A stretch of DNA of 64,000 nucleotides from Gonapodya sp. JEL0774 (taxonomy: Eukaryota > Monoblepharomycota > Monoblepharidomycetes > Monoblepharidales > Gonapodyaceae): contig JADIIX010000006.1 in NCBI GenBank assembly GCA_027604505.1, positions 129,746 to 193,745 on the forward strand, given 5' to 3'. The position numbers and the translations under genes are program-made. Each line of letters starts with the position of its first letter. Within the stretch, counting starts at the first letter, position 1. Shown in pieces: positions 46,978 through 59,100 of this stretch. The notes under the pieces were generated by a model. That model saw only the letters and a program-made list of their open reading frames with translations, made no database searches and was not told where the DNA came from.

Positions 46978-48492
46978 TCCGATCACGCCAACCGGGGGGA
47001 ACCAACAAGAGAAAACACGGTTGGACAAGGGAAAATGGATCAGAGGTGACTCATCTTACCCATAAAACACCATTCTCACGCTTTAAATGGAAAAGAATGA
47101 GTCAGATCAGTTGTTTGTGGGTAGTCGGTCAAAGTGATGTGACGGGATGATCCCGTCCATCGTGGAGCCCACGACGCACGGTGGGGAGCTTACGTCTATG
47201 AGAAAAGTTTAAGGCGTCAAAATTGGGAGTGTTCGGAGAGGATTCCCCACTTCTAAGAATCGGATGTGTATGTTTCCTTTGGCGGTCCGTTCTCCCTCAC
47301 GGTGCCTTTGTGCCTCGGAAAATATAAATAATGAATATAAAACAATAACAAACCCCTTGGCAGAGAGTGTGAACCATAATCGAAACTAAACGTATGGACA
47401 TAGGATCGTAACAGATTGTAAGTTCAGTTGCAAGTCCCCCCCCCCCCCTCCGAATGTCTTGGTTGAATGATTGCCTCCCAGGGCTTTTCCACGGCAAAAC
47501 CCGCGGCCTTGCTCCCGGTCCAACACCATCATCTCACCCCGTGTTTCTGCAATCGCCGTCCCCTTCTGTATACACTTCAATCCAGATCCATGAGGCATCA
47601 CTTTTGTCAGATTCCCTGAATACATCACATATAATAAATAAATTACATATGAATTACACAACAACGTACCAATAATTTACATGTGTAGTTACGTCTATCA
47701 CTTCTTTGCTGTGATGTTTTTCATAAAATGCAAATCAGTAATCAGTTCCCCCCGCTGTCAAGAATGATTCTCATCAAATGTCTGCCCAAATTTTCACCTC
47801 CAACCCCCCCCCCCCCTTGTCGGCGTTTATGCCATTACCGGGCGGCTCTCTCCAGCGCGCAAGCGCTTCTGAGCACAATGAGCCCTGGGTGGGCATTCTG
47901 ACCGCGCTCTCCCTGGGAAGAGAACGCGCGTATTCGCGTTCCTTAACTTTTCCATGGGCAACTAAGGTCTGCGTGGGTTGTGGTGTTTCCCAGTACAAAC
48001 TGTGTGGCATTTCCGCCTGGAGTAATCTCGCTAAAGCTTTCTAGGGGTGGTATAAGAACTGTAATATAAGTAGATTGTACCTGTGTATATGACCGGCCCG
48101 CCTGTGGAAAATGAAGGTGCTCCCATGAAAACTGCGTGAGTGGTGATGGTCTTCGTACCACGGGGCCGCCGTCATCTGATGATCTGATGAAGACTAAAAT
48201 AGATCGTGAACGTGCTCGATGTAATGATAAAAGTTGTGCCCGCGTGCGTGGGCGATCTTCTGCCGAAGGAACTGCCTGATGTATTGTAAGCGACAACAAA
48301 TAATGCATGCCTACTCAGAATGATGTGCCAGCAATTGTGCCATGCTCTCCGTGCGCAGTGAACACGCCTTTAGCCACCTACAATACTATGAATCGCTACT
48401 CCGGCAATACAGTACATCTATTTTTCAGCTACGTAACAATCCACAGGTCACAAAAATGCCACTGTCTAATACAATCTTGTGAGTAATCATCA
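46978..48492. other. 1.5-kb spacer with two poly-C tracts
   Basis: Lies upstream of the permease and downstream of SSZ1 (both minus strand). It holds C13 at 47436-47448 and C12 at 47805-47816, AT-rich stretches around 47620-47680 and no frame with family resemblance. Read on the minus strand the tracts are G-runs. Confidence 0.5.
47436..47448. repeat. Poly-C tract (13)
   Basis: Thirteen uninterrupted C in the spacer upstream of the permease; a second tract of twelve lies 357 bp further on at 47805-47816. Confidence 0.9.
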
Positions 48493-50970
48493 CTACTCGC
48501 CAGGGACTTTCACCCGCACAACCTTGCCAGTCTCCTTTGTCGCCCCGTCTTTCCCTGCTTTGTGCCTCTCATGCGCAACCACACTTACTCCCATCTCCTC
48601 ATCGACATGCACCCTCAGCTCAATCTCGGCGCCAGCCGCAGGAATGTCTGCTGGTAAATCAGGCACCACGAGAGTAGCCACCAGTTGTGGTGATTCCTCG
48701 TGAGACGGGGGCACTTCGTACAACGCGACCTCGATGTCCCGTTGTCCATCCCAAACGTTCGATACGATGCGGGAGACAGTGACAGGAACAGGCGTGCCCG
48801 CTGGAATCACTGTCGTCAGCTGGTTCCTAGAAGGAGGTTGATTCGATCCTGCACCACCTTCCTCGGTGGCTACAGCGATCGCCTTCTGGAGAACCTTGGC
48901 CGCTCGCCATTCTTCAACTTCGGTTTCGTCCACCTGCGCTTCATCACCGCTTTCACGGACTCCTGGGTATCCAGCAGCTTCCATGTACTGTTGCGGAGAG
49001 ATACCCAGAGCTCGAAGTTGGTTGAGATGAATCGCGCACCCGAGGGCTACGAGGTCGTCGGGGTCGTTGTTCAAGACTGGTGCTGAAGGGAGGAAAGTGG
49101 TGGAAGGAGGGAAAAGTGACCGAATATGGGAGAGCAGGGCGGGGATCCTGCGGTTGCAATTGAATCACCACACATTGTATCACTTGGCTGGCAGACCAGT
49201 CGACGGAAGGCAGACTTACCTTCCTCCACCTCCCCAAACCACAACTTCGTCGATATTATATCCTTGGCCGGCCTGCTCAACGCACCGTTTCACAACATTG
49301 CCGACTTCCCTCACGAACCCGTCACACATTCCCTCGTATCTCCCAGTGCTCACGCTCCCGTTCACGTCCATTCCCTCGTAAAGAGACTCCACAGCTACTG
49401 AAGCACTTGCAGCACCGGGATTTGACAGGGCGCGCTTGGCTCTGCTAGCCGCCCGGCGGAGTTTGGACAGCGCTCGAGGGCCAAAAGGGAAAACGCGGGG
49501 GTTGAGTGGGGTGGTTAGGCGGCCCTGAGAAGCCTGGTCTAATGAAGATGTGGGGACATCACGTATACGATACTTTCGCGTGAATTCGAGTGCAATATGA
49601 GAGGAGAGGACGTCGGTGAGCAGAGCTGCGCCAAGGTGGGAGTTGTTTACATGGGAGAGAGGAAGGTATGTTGAGGGAGACGTGCTGGTCGCATGCGTTC
49701 CTGCAATGGCCTGCGGTGTACGAAGGAACAGCTGTGCCGAGGTCGAATGCGCGCCGACGGAAACCGAGAGCACTGTCGTGGAAGGAAGTTGAGCCGGTGC
49801 GGTGACAGCCACACCGTTCGACTTCGTCTGAGATGCAGGAGGTTCGCTAGATGGCGTACTCCGCAGTCCTTCGAGACACGAAAGCACCGCAGAGTGTTCG
49901 CTCATCAGAATGACATTCTCGAATCCGGCCCCCAAGGCCGCGGCTTCGAGTTCTGCGCTGCGACCTTGCGTCCAGTGGTTTGGTGTGGCGATGCAGCATG
50001 TCGTCACATCACGTCCTATGTATCCTGAAGCGGATTCCCGAAGTCGAGAGAGGAGGAGCGAGGCAACCTGTGACGGAGTGTGATGGGTGATGATGGACGA
50101 GGTGGGGTCCGAAGGGTCGGGAAGTGCGATTTCATACGCCGGCGGAGTGTGGAGGAGTGTGGGCTGTACTGCGCCCGAAGTCGGCGACGGTGATGGAGGT
50201 TTCACATTCGCGGCGCCGGAGGGCTTTGTCGGAGTGCCGGATGGAGGTGTTGTACGGCCATTGGACGGCGGCGTGGTACGACCGTTGGACTGGGTTTTCT
50301 GCGCCGGTTGTTGGTGGGGCTTTTGTTCGGACTGAGGGAGAGACACAATGGGGGTGGATGTAGTCTCTTGGTGGAATTTGGTTTCAGGGTGGTCGAATCT
50401 GTGATACGACGTTGGCAATGAGTCAAAGATATGCAAAGACATCACATATCCCAACAAGTCACAATGATTGTGCTTTGAGGCATGATACGCACGGTAGGCC
50501 AATAAGATCCTTGAATCTCGTGAGAGTGTTAACGAGGTTCGACGATTGCTGCTGCTTCGCGGCACCAGCAGTGACCTGCGAACGTAACAAACAAGGACCA
50601 TCACAAAGTGAGCCGTGGGGAAGACGGGAGGGTACTGTGCCGGCAATCAGGTCCACAGCGTTCTAACACCACTGTCGAAACCACTCACCACGCCATGGTT
50701 GGTGAACGCAACACAAGAGGGAATCATCCTGTCGCCATCCTCGTTTGCGAAAATCTCAGCACGACCATTCTAAATTTCGATGCCAGTGATTAAGGTTCGG
50801 TCGAGGGACTCAAAGAGCGTTAAAATCCCCTTGAGAGAACAAAACCGAGATCAATCTTTTTTCAGAAGTCTCACCGGCAACGGAGCTGCGAGTGCGCAAT
50901 ATTCTGATCCAAATGAGATTCCTACTGCTGATTCCAGCACGTCGGTAGTGGATGGCGGAGGTGGCGCCAT
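48493..50970 (-). CDS. SSZ1: Ssz1-type atypical Hsp70 (ribosome-associated complex)
   Basis: Ssz1 pairs with zuotin at the ribosome exit tunnel and does not work as a normal ATP-cycling chaperone. The first exon starts at the ATG at 50970 and has VGISFGSEYCALA in place of the usual Hsp70 GIDLGTTNS. Next exons give AEIFANEDGDRMIPSCVAFT and NTLTRFKDLIGLP, typical of Ssz1. The 50.4-49.2 kb exon holds YIGRDVTTCCIATPNHW, SEHSAVLSCLEGL and LSKLRRAASRAKRALSN. The 49074-48493 exon carries NDPDDLVALGCAIH, then a truncated beta-only substrate domain ending near the stop, as in Ssz1. A Pro/Thr/Ser insertion with a repeated NGRTTPPS unit interrupts the ATPase lobe. About five exons. Confidence 0.8.
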
Positions 50971-51357
50971 CGGTTGCTTGAAAAGAAGCTGCTATCACCT
51001 ATGAAAAGAGAAATCCACAGTTGGGGGGGTCGTGACTAACACAAGCACTCAGCTTCACTGTAACACACACAACAGGAAAGCACGAAGGAAGCACGAAGGA
51101 AGCATTTCACGCAATACACCGTCACCCAATTCTCAACAACCTGTATCCTATTGTCTATGTAAATAATTATGGGGTTATTGCTGTTCGCACCGGTACTTTC
51201 AACTGGATATTACCAGAAGCAGATCAATCTTTAACTTCACCCTGGTCTTCTTCTTTGGTGTGCAAACCAATCTACCGGTTTAACGCTCCATACAGAATGT
51301 TGGGGTTCCCGTCGGCCACAGCACTGATTCCATTCACTGAATCGACAGCATACACCA
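50971..51357. other. Divergent spacer between SSZ1 and CFAP184
   Basis: 387 bp between the two start codons, so it probably holds both promoters. It contains a short direct repeat (GCACGAAGGAA twice at about 51079-51101). I see nothing else. Confidence 0.5.
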
Positions 51358-53903
51358 ATGTCTGAAGGGAGCCCCACGACAGCTGCAGTCGGTGGAGATG
51401 CGCCTCTGCACTCGAGTCCTGCACAAACGGGATCTGCTGGAGCAAAGTCAGCGAAGTCGGTAACTGGATCAGCGTCAAAGTCGAGAGAGAAACTGGTGGG
51501 ATCGCGTGCATCGCTGCGTGCATCAAGCCCAAAGAAGACACCTTCTTCACCCAAAACAAACACTCCAACGATTGGAAGATCCAGACCGGTGTCGGCAGGC
51601 AAACCGGCATCAGCCACGCTCACAAAGGCCGAACCAAGAGATGTAACTCCCCCTCCTCTTCCACAGCTGAACGCCCACGAAGACCTCCCGCAGTCAGTTC
51701 AAACAGAAGAGAATAATATCACTGCAGCTCTTGACGTTAATTTAATCCCTTCAAATGAAGCCACCGCACTCATGGAATGCAGTACACTACCTCACAACTC
51801 TGACCAAGTTGCTTCACAAGAAACTCCCATCGCACTCCCTGAACAACAATTGAAAGATTCTGAAACTAAAGCTGAATACTTGCAGTCGGTATTGACCCCC
51901 GATGGCGTCCGAGCAATTGACGTGCCGCCCGGAGGTGGAGAACAAGCTCCAAGATCTGAGGAACTAGCAACCTCGAGAACTGACCCACCCTACACAACAA
52001 CAGAGCCATCGCAAGACATGGCTGCAGTGGGAAGCATGGTTCCTCCGGTGGGCACGGACGACGGGACGCCTTCATTCCCCAGCCCACTGGCGGAAGCGAT
52101 TCCAGGGTCGCAGCTTTCCACAGCATCTGAATTGAATCCAACAAACGAGCAATCCACAATATACCCTTCTGACCGCTTGACGTCTTTCTCGGACCCTACA
52201 ACGCATGAGTCGGAGTCGCCACTCCAATCTAGCACAAACGAACAACGCCAAGCAGAGGAACTTGCGCAACTCTCAGCCGAACCCGAAACAATCCCAAATC
52301 TACCACCGCTCGAAGAAAAATTGCCCCCCATAGACCGTGAAGACGTGGTCAGGAACATTCGTGGGGCATTGGACATGAGGGATCGGATGAGGGCGCAAGG
52401 AATGCTGCTGCAGAACAAGCTATCCGAGTACTTTAGGAAAAAGAGGGTGAGTAGCACCACGTTCCGCTCATGAACTATCGCATCTCTCGGCATGGAGTCG
52501 CTTTTCGGATCGTGAACAACCCCTCGAGGTGCAGTTACCGGCAGATGGTCGTCCATGGTGCTATCGGGCTCCAGAGAGAAAGTGTGGGCTTCTTTTTCAA
52601 TAATCTGCGGTCGCTCAGAGATATTATCCAAACATATGGGAACTGCATTCCGGACACCTTGGTTGTGGCCCGTTCGATCCATCCCCTAACTTCTTTGCCC
52701 ACCCTGCGCTACCTCAAACTTGCCAACCCTTCCTGGAATCCCACCTTTAAGACCGATGACGGCCCCGACTCCACAAAAACCTCCGCCGACCACGACCAAC
52801 GCTACTCGGGGTCACTCTCACAACTCCAAGCCCTCCAATCCCAACTCCGTGACCTTGAACTCTCCACTACAGCATCCATTGCCGGGCAGACTGAGCTTCT
52901 GCGTGCGCGGCAAGTGGAGGTATCGGAGGCGCAGCAGGAGTACGCCAGATTCAAGAGGACGACCGCGTTGGGGGCCGAGTCTGCGAGAACCGGAGAGCAG
53001 CTTGGGAAGAAAGCGGTGGAAACGTTGGAGGCGGCGGAGGCGAGGAAGGAGGCAGAGGTGGCAACGGTAAGATTGGAGAATATCAAATTGAGGAATCGAC
53101 TGAGGAGGCAGGAGGCGCTTTTGAGGCAGAAGGTGTGTTTGACTCTAATGCGCACAGTGTATCTGAGAGGAGTACACGCCATCATGACTGACGCACCTGA
53201 CTAAATCGGATTGTAGGAGGAGCTTGCCGACGGTTTGCACCTTATTGATTTTGAGCAGCTGAAAATCGAAAACCAAACATACAATGAAAAGATTGAAGAG
53301 AGAAATGAGGAACTACTCAAGCTTCGAAAAAAGATCACCAATGTGGTGCAGGTGCTCACGCACGTGAAAGAGAAGCTCCATTTTGTGCAGGTACGGGCAG
53401 AGGCAATTCGTTGAAGTTCGGAATTCTGAGGCATGTATCTTCCGTCATGATTATCCAGAACGAGACTGTCACCCTGCGCAGCACCCTGTCATCCCTCGAC
53501 GACGAGGTTAACATCGAAAGGGATGTTCTCCCTGTTGCCAAACACGAGGCCAATCAGCTGCGAAAGTTTAATTCGCAACTCAGACAGAGAAACGGTCTTT
53601 TGGGCAACGTCCCCCTTTTGCGGGACTTTGAAAGGAAAGTGGTAGGTGCAACTAAATCAAAGACAGTGAGAGAATGCAATGTCCCACCATACTTATGATT
53701 TGTAGGATGAATCGGAAAGCTTGCAGCGGCAGGTGGACGACATGAAGGAGTTGCACAGGTGGATATGTTGTGGTTCTTCTGTGCATCGACATGTTTTTCA
53801 GCGTTGGATCCTCCCCAGCAATATCAACAACGAGATTTTTCGTGTCAAAAGGCGCATTGCGAAAGCTCAGGTTCTAGGGTACAGCACCGCCGTGAAAATG
53901 TGA
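51358..53903 (+). CDS. CFAP184: CFAP184/CCDC96 orthologue, flagellar coiled-coil protein
   Basis: Exons 51358-52446, 52752-53132, 53217-53390, 53459-53641 and 53706-53903 are all in phase 0 and sum to 2025 nt, giving 674 residues. The first 330 residues are disordered, Ser/Pro/Thr-rich. The conserved C-terminal half is coiled coil: LLQNKLSEYFRKKR, VRLENIKLRNRLRRQEALL, EELADGLHLIDFEQLKIEN, QTYNEKIEERNEELLKLRKK, VLTHVKEKLHFVQ, RQRNGLLGNVPLLRDFE. These match animal CCDC96, which with CCDC113 forms part of the axoneme linking radial spokes and the nexin-dynein complex. The last few dozen residues are less certain. The intron at 52447-52751 is long (305 nt) and open in another frame. Confidence 0.92.
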
Positions 53904-54038
53904 TGCAAGCTATCCGATGTTATAGTACCATGCATTTTTATATTATATCGGCGCGGTTTTGGTTGTGATCTCAGGTTCGATCAAAGGTGGACGAAAGGAC
54001 CACGCTACTTCCCCTCCTCAAATATCTATCGGCCCACA

Positions 54039-56109
54039 ATGGGTCTCTTTGGCAATCGCAAGCCTAAACCGGAAGAATCTTCAGTAGCGGCCCAACCTTC
54101 TCCCTCTACAGATCCGAAACGTCCCCCTCCTGATGCTTCCAATACTGATTCTACCGAACCCCAAAAGAAGACCAATCAGAAGGCGGATGGCAAGGGCGGA
54201 AAGAACGTGACCAGACAAAATTCGACGTATCCGTTGAAAGATGAGGGGAAGGGAGGAGTCCACTCAGATGAACATTCAGTGCAGGGGGAAACCGTACGGG
54301 CTTCTATGCAGAAGCAACCAAGCAAAGCAACCATTGATGCAAAAAGAAAGGACCGTCGATATAAAGATGAAGGTTCCTTGAAGAGCGCTGGGAAGACTCC
54401 CCATGTCGGTCAGTTGGAGAACAAACCTACGGAGGGAAGTCCGGTGACGGATAAGTCCGATAAGAAAGGAAAATCCCAAAAGAAGGCATTACCCCCTCTC
54501 TCAAAAGCGCAGTCCGTAGCGGGAGAACTGGTTCCCGTCGCTGGAGCAGCAGGTCAGGATTTAAAGGGTGCAAAATCAACCAGGAACACCAAGGGCGTGG
54601 ACGGGGAGAAAAATTTGTCCAAGCTATCGCCGGACGAGGCTAAACCAGTATCTCAGAAGGAAACAGTGAAGCAACCACCCCCTGTAATGGAAGATCGAAA
54701 ACCGCAGCATCAGCGGCCGCCACCATCAAGCAAATCGCGGCGACGGGACGAACATGATTACTTTTCATCGGATGCTGAGACGGACAATTACGAGCTTGAG
54801 AATAGGAAACGGAGACAACGCTTAATGGACGAACGAGAGGCAGAACGAGCACATAGGCGGAAACGACCGGTCTCCGCGTTGAAGAGCATTAAATCTCCCA
54901 GCAGGTAAAAGTACTAACTAGTTCACTCATCCCTTTTTGCTGAGCTGGCCCTAGCACACATAAGTTCACTTGAGTTATTTTCACCATCAATTTTCAGGGT
55001 CCTCCTCGCCAGAGCTTCGATAGGGGGTCCCGATCACGCTCAGGCCGCGGTAAGAGCTGCTCGATAAACCAGTCCTCGTACGAAGCTTTGCTAATACCAC
55101 AAGCGCTTTCAAATGGTCATTTTCCAGAACGCTCTTCGTGTTTACTACAGAGGAAAATTGGACATGGAGCGACGAAAGTACTTGAGCATAGAGGCAGAAA
55201 AGAAATGTGAGATGCCATCACTGCCAGTAACTCCGTAATCTCGCAAGAAACTGAAGTAGCTACTTTGATCAGTCTTGGTGGGACGCGTAAAGGAGATGGA
55301 AATTGATTTAGCGAAGGCGAAATCAAGTACTTTGAAAGAAGCACGGCCTCATGAGTCGAAACTAGGTGTGCAGTCAGAGCTAAAGCGAGTGATGCGATGG
55401 TCATTCCTAGATTCTGATGGCGCTTTTTGGTAGTGTTGGACTTGCGGTATCAAATCAAGGTGCAGCAACTAGAAATAGCCAAATTGAAGGAGGCGATTCA
55501 CTCAATGGAGAAGCGCATTCAGGATGAAGCCAAGGTGTGGTTCGAACCTCCCTGCTCATTCTCGTATGTTTCAGACAATCGTAACCGTACTTTTTTCTTG
55601 ACAACTCAGTCGAACGAAAAGTTGCAACATATGATTGACAATCAAAAAGAATTAGGAGCTAGGTGAGTGCTTGGTATGCCACAGGAAGCTTGCAAAACCA
55701 ACCGATTCCTATACCTTTGCAGGCATGACAGTCACAAAAAGGCACAGTAAGTTGATGTTGAGATTCTGACTTGTTCCAACTTTTGTTGAATCGCAAGAGC
55801 CTGTTCTCCCTAGACTGGCTAACATTGTAAAAGATCGAGGAGAATTGGAAACCAAGTTCCGGGAGCTACAAATGGAGCTTGCGAAGGAGCGAAAGGCAAA
55901 AGAGTGGAGAGGTGCCGCAAATTATCAACTGGATCTTGAGCGTAAGGAGGCGTACGACATAAGCTACAAACGAGATAATGGCATTGAAGATGACACGTGA
56001 GTTACACCGATGTATTCGTGCTCAGATCAAGCTGATGGTCACATACAAAAGGGAGGGAGCGACACGAAGAAAACCTCGCGCAGTAGTGGCTCGTGCAAAC
56101 GATCTTTGA
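54039..56109 (+). CDS. Unidentified basic and coiled-coil protein
   Basis: The start is MGLFGNRKPKPEES at 54039, 135 bp after CFAP184 on the same strand. Exon 1 (54039-54904) codes a Lys/Ser/Pro-rich disordered region ending in RRRDEHDYFSSDAETDNYEL and a basic helix. Then come small exons: 54998-55049; one with LRVYYRGKLDMERRKYLS; one with VGRVKEMEIDLAKAKSS; one with LDLRYQIKVQQLEIAKLKEA; SNEKLQHMIDNQKELG; RHDSHKKAQ; and LANIVKDRGELETKF to YDISYKRDNG. The last exon reaches the TGA at 56107-56109. All joins keep frame. The second half is coiled coil. The N-terminal MGxxx could be N-myristoylated. I do not recognise the family; the neighbouring flagellar gene makes an axonemal or basal-body role worth testing. 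Confidence 0.65.
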
Positions 56110-56143
56110 GGGTATGTTTATGTTACGATTATTTGTTTTAAAA

Positions 56144-59100
56144 TTAGAATAGAATGCTGCGAAACACTGCAGACCGGCTCTCGCTGCTGATCACTTTCAA
56201 AGGCTTCTCCATCCTCGTGAAGCGCTCATGTTGAAGTTTCTGTTGAAGAAGTTTTAAGACTGCACCATACTTCGAACGCTTCATTTTCAAGACGTCCCAA
56301 AATGCACGGAGACCCAACCTTCACGAGGATCTTCATCAGCTTTTCAGCAACATGTAACTGGCATCTTGTTGCTCACCACTCAACATGGGACTCTGTGATT
56401 GTACAAACACAGCGATTTTCCCGAGCAATAACACTGTTGACACGATTCTTAAGGATTGCATACGAGAAGTGCACTGTGGTTTCAATAACACCTGTGTTGG
56501 GTAACGCAATTAATGACACTCTTCCCTTGGAAGACAGAATTTAAGCACAACCCACGCAATACAAATGCAAGGTTGATACACTTCATTTCTTTTAGAAAAG
56601 CGTGCATTTTAATCGCGGACAGCTTGAAGTTTTGGTACACATTAAGTAGAACCGTGGATGGCGAGTTCAATGCGAAATCCAGAAACAGAGGATGGAACTT
56701 CGGCTTGACAGACCTCACACACAAAAAACACTTCAGAGTGAAAGTGATCACTACTTTCGTCTCCAACTCACTGCAAAAGCTTATGTTGTAGGTTTTGGCC
56801 AGCTTTCCGCTGAGAGTCCATTGTCAAGTTTTCTCTCACGTCTACCACATAGCGTAGCGATGTGGATAACACAAGCAATCAACGGTCAGGTCATGTTTCA
56901 CTCACATGAGTTGGCATACCGTGTATAATCTGCCTTGACAACAAGGGTTCTTGTGTGAACAAGAATTCCACACCAAGGAAACTCTGTTAACAGTGGGGAC
57001 AATGTTACGAACATTATATCAGTCACAGAATTTCCACTGTTGGATAGATGGACTGATCCAATATCCGGCTATCTTACCCAGGGGGTTGCATTGTTCCTTA
57101 ACACCTGTCGGGTTCCAGTCCTGAAGCTGTTTAAGTCGCTTGCCTTCAACCTCAATGTCAAAATTGACAAGAGTTTTCGATTTGTTAATGAAACAGCCGT
57201 ATTCCGGGTGTCCTGTCCACTCAACGACAGTTTAGTATGTTTATTCTATAACGAGGAAAATGTAAAAAATTACCTTGATGCATCACCTCCAGAAACCTAC
57301 TCGCCTTCTCTTTCGAGGTAGAGATATACAAGAAATCGTCAATGAGACGCAAGAGAACCTGCTCGGTACAACAGAGATCAGGCTGTCTTTCCGAGCTTTA
57401 ATTTCGTGCACTCGCGAATTCTCACGCCATCATCTCCTGTAGTGAAGGACAAAACATTTCGCTCCAGATCACCATAGAAAAAGCTAAGAAGGGACATTAG
57501 AAATGAACGCTCATGGACTTCTTTGAAGATCTGCACTGACCTGCAGAGTAATGATGACAGAACAGACCCCTGTGGTATCCCCACAATTTGGCGATAGAAC
57601 TTCTTGCCCATCTTCACAATGTTGTTGCGGATATGTTCCTCAACGAGTTGAATGAGCTCATCACGAAGCTCGTACGGGTAAACGACCTGAGCCGTGAGCG
57701 CCGAAACGAACTTTGTAGAACTTGCAGACCCGATGTGCGGAAGCGTACGTACTTGATCCACGAAAACTGCGTTCCTCAGTATTTGTGCCAGACCTGCAGA
57801 AAATTCTGAAAACTGCATAAAATCGTCTTGAGCAGAACAGCAAATGCGATGTTGTCAAATATGGCATGATCCGGGTAATCTGAAAGTAATGCGTACTGGC
57901 GTCACCGGCCTTCTTGACGTAGGTCTTCTTTATTTGACCAGCTGATGGGTAGATCATGGAGTATTTCTGCACTATATACTCATCCTCCAGAGGAGATCAA
58001 CCGACACGATACTGTACTCAAGCCGAAAACGGATTTTTCCTCACCAGTGTCAGAATTTTGTTTAAGATTTCGAGAAGCTTTGTGTGTGTAAGGCTATCAA
58101 AAGCCGCTTTGACGTCCACCTTCGCGAAGAAGAGCTTCGGCAACTTGTGAGATGTACCGCCTCCCGCGGCTTCTCTTTGAAGTCGTTGTCGGAAAGACTT
58201 AAGACTAGCGTAGATCTCGTTCATGCCAAGAACAGATCCCCCAAAGAGCTCCGGGTTGCGTGACTGTATTAACGTCGTCTGCAAGCCATTCGGGAGGAAA
58301 GCTCTGCGTAAACAAGTACCCACCTTTTCTAGAGTGAGCACGTGAAAGGCGTTCGACATCGTTCCATTGACCGAAGATAATGACGGGAGTTTGGACGAAG
58401 GGGGACCGGCCGGGTACATAGTGGTCCTCTGCGAAGGCTTTTTGGGCATCAGGGCAGAGACGATTTCCTGCAAAAAGGGGGGGTGAATCCCAAAATATAT
58501 GTCAAGGAAACCCCTGCTGGTAGCTCGAAACACCTTACTTCTCGAGTGAATTTGCGTTTCAGATTCATGATCGGTCTGGCACCCGACTCTTTTGGGAGCA
58601 TCCTCACGAAAGAGAACCCAAACGACCTGTTGAATATTATGTTCCCTACTTCCGACTAAGCAGGAAAAAACAACGCACTTCGCTAAAAAGCAGTTACAGT
58701 CAGCTTCCCAAATGGCGCGAGGGCACATACCAGTGATACTTCTTCGAAGTTGGTGGTGCCTAAGATCTCCATCAGCGGCTCCGCTAGTTTCTGCCAAGTA
58801 TCGTGCCGAAAGTAGAACACACGGTTCTTCATCGGAGCAGATTCGGTGACATGAAAGGAGGTCTTCAGTCAAAATGGAAGAAATCAGAACTGCGTTTTTC
58901 GGAAACTGAGATCTGACTTTCACCCGAATGAGTGGCAATAGAAAGTGCTCGCCAAACCACCACAAAAATTCGGTGAATAATTCCTTCCTCTTTTCAAAGT
59001 CTGTCAGCTGCGGGCGCGGCTGAGGTTTTTGGGGGGATAACCATACAACACTCATTACCTGAGTCGATTGAGATAGGCTAAAGTTGATAGAACTGGGTAA

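Noticed and set aside
51990-52682. A 230-codon minus-strand frame opposite CFAP184
   Set aside because: No family resemblance, and it overlaps the well-supported first exon of CFAP184; Ser-rich composition follows from the antisense of a Pro/Ser/Thr-rich region.
55530-55552. A GGTTCGAACC palindrome resembling a tRNA B box
   Set aside because: No A box, anticodon arm or acceptor-stem pairing at the right distances; it lies in an intron of the coiled-coil gene.
57800-57940. An apparent 26-nt intron in TERT joining KKA to DYPDHAIFDN
   Set aside because: A normal-sized 83-nt intron with the same donor and a later acceptor (CTCAAG) joins KKA to DDFMQFSEFSAGLAQIL, which matches the TERT family and keeps the frame of the next exon.
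58018-59055. A 345-codon minus-strand frame with reverse-transcriptase motif A, looking like a retroelement ORF
   Set aside because: Motif 1, 2, B' and C blocks and the TEN and TRBD domains on the same strand are those of telomerase; the frame includes several introns read through.
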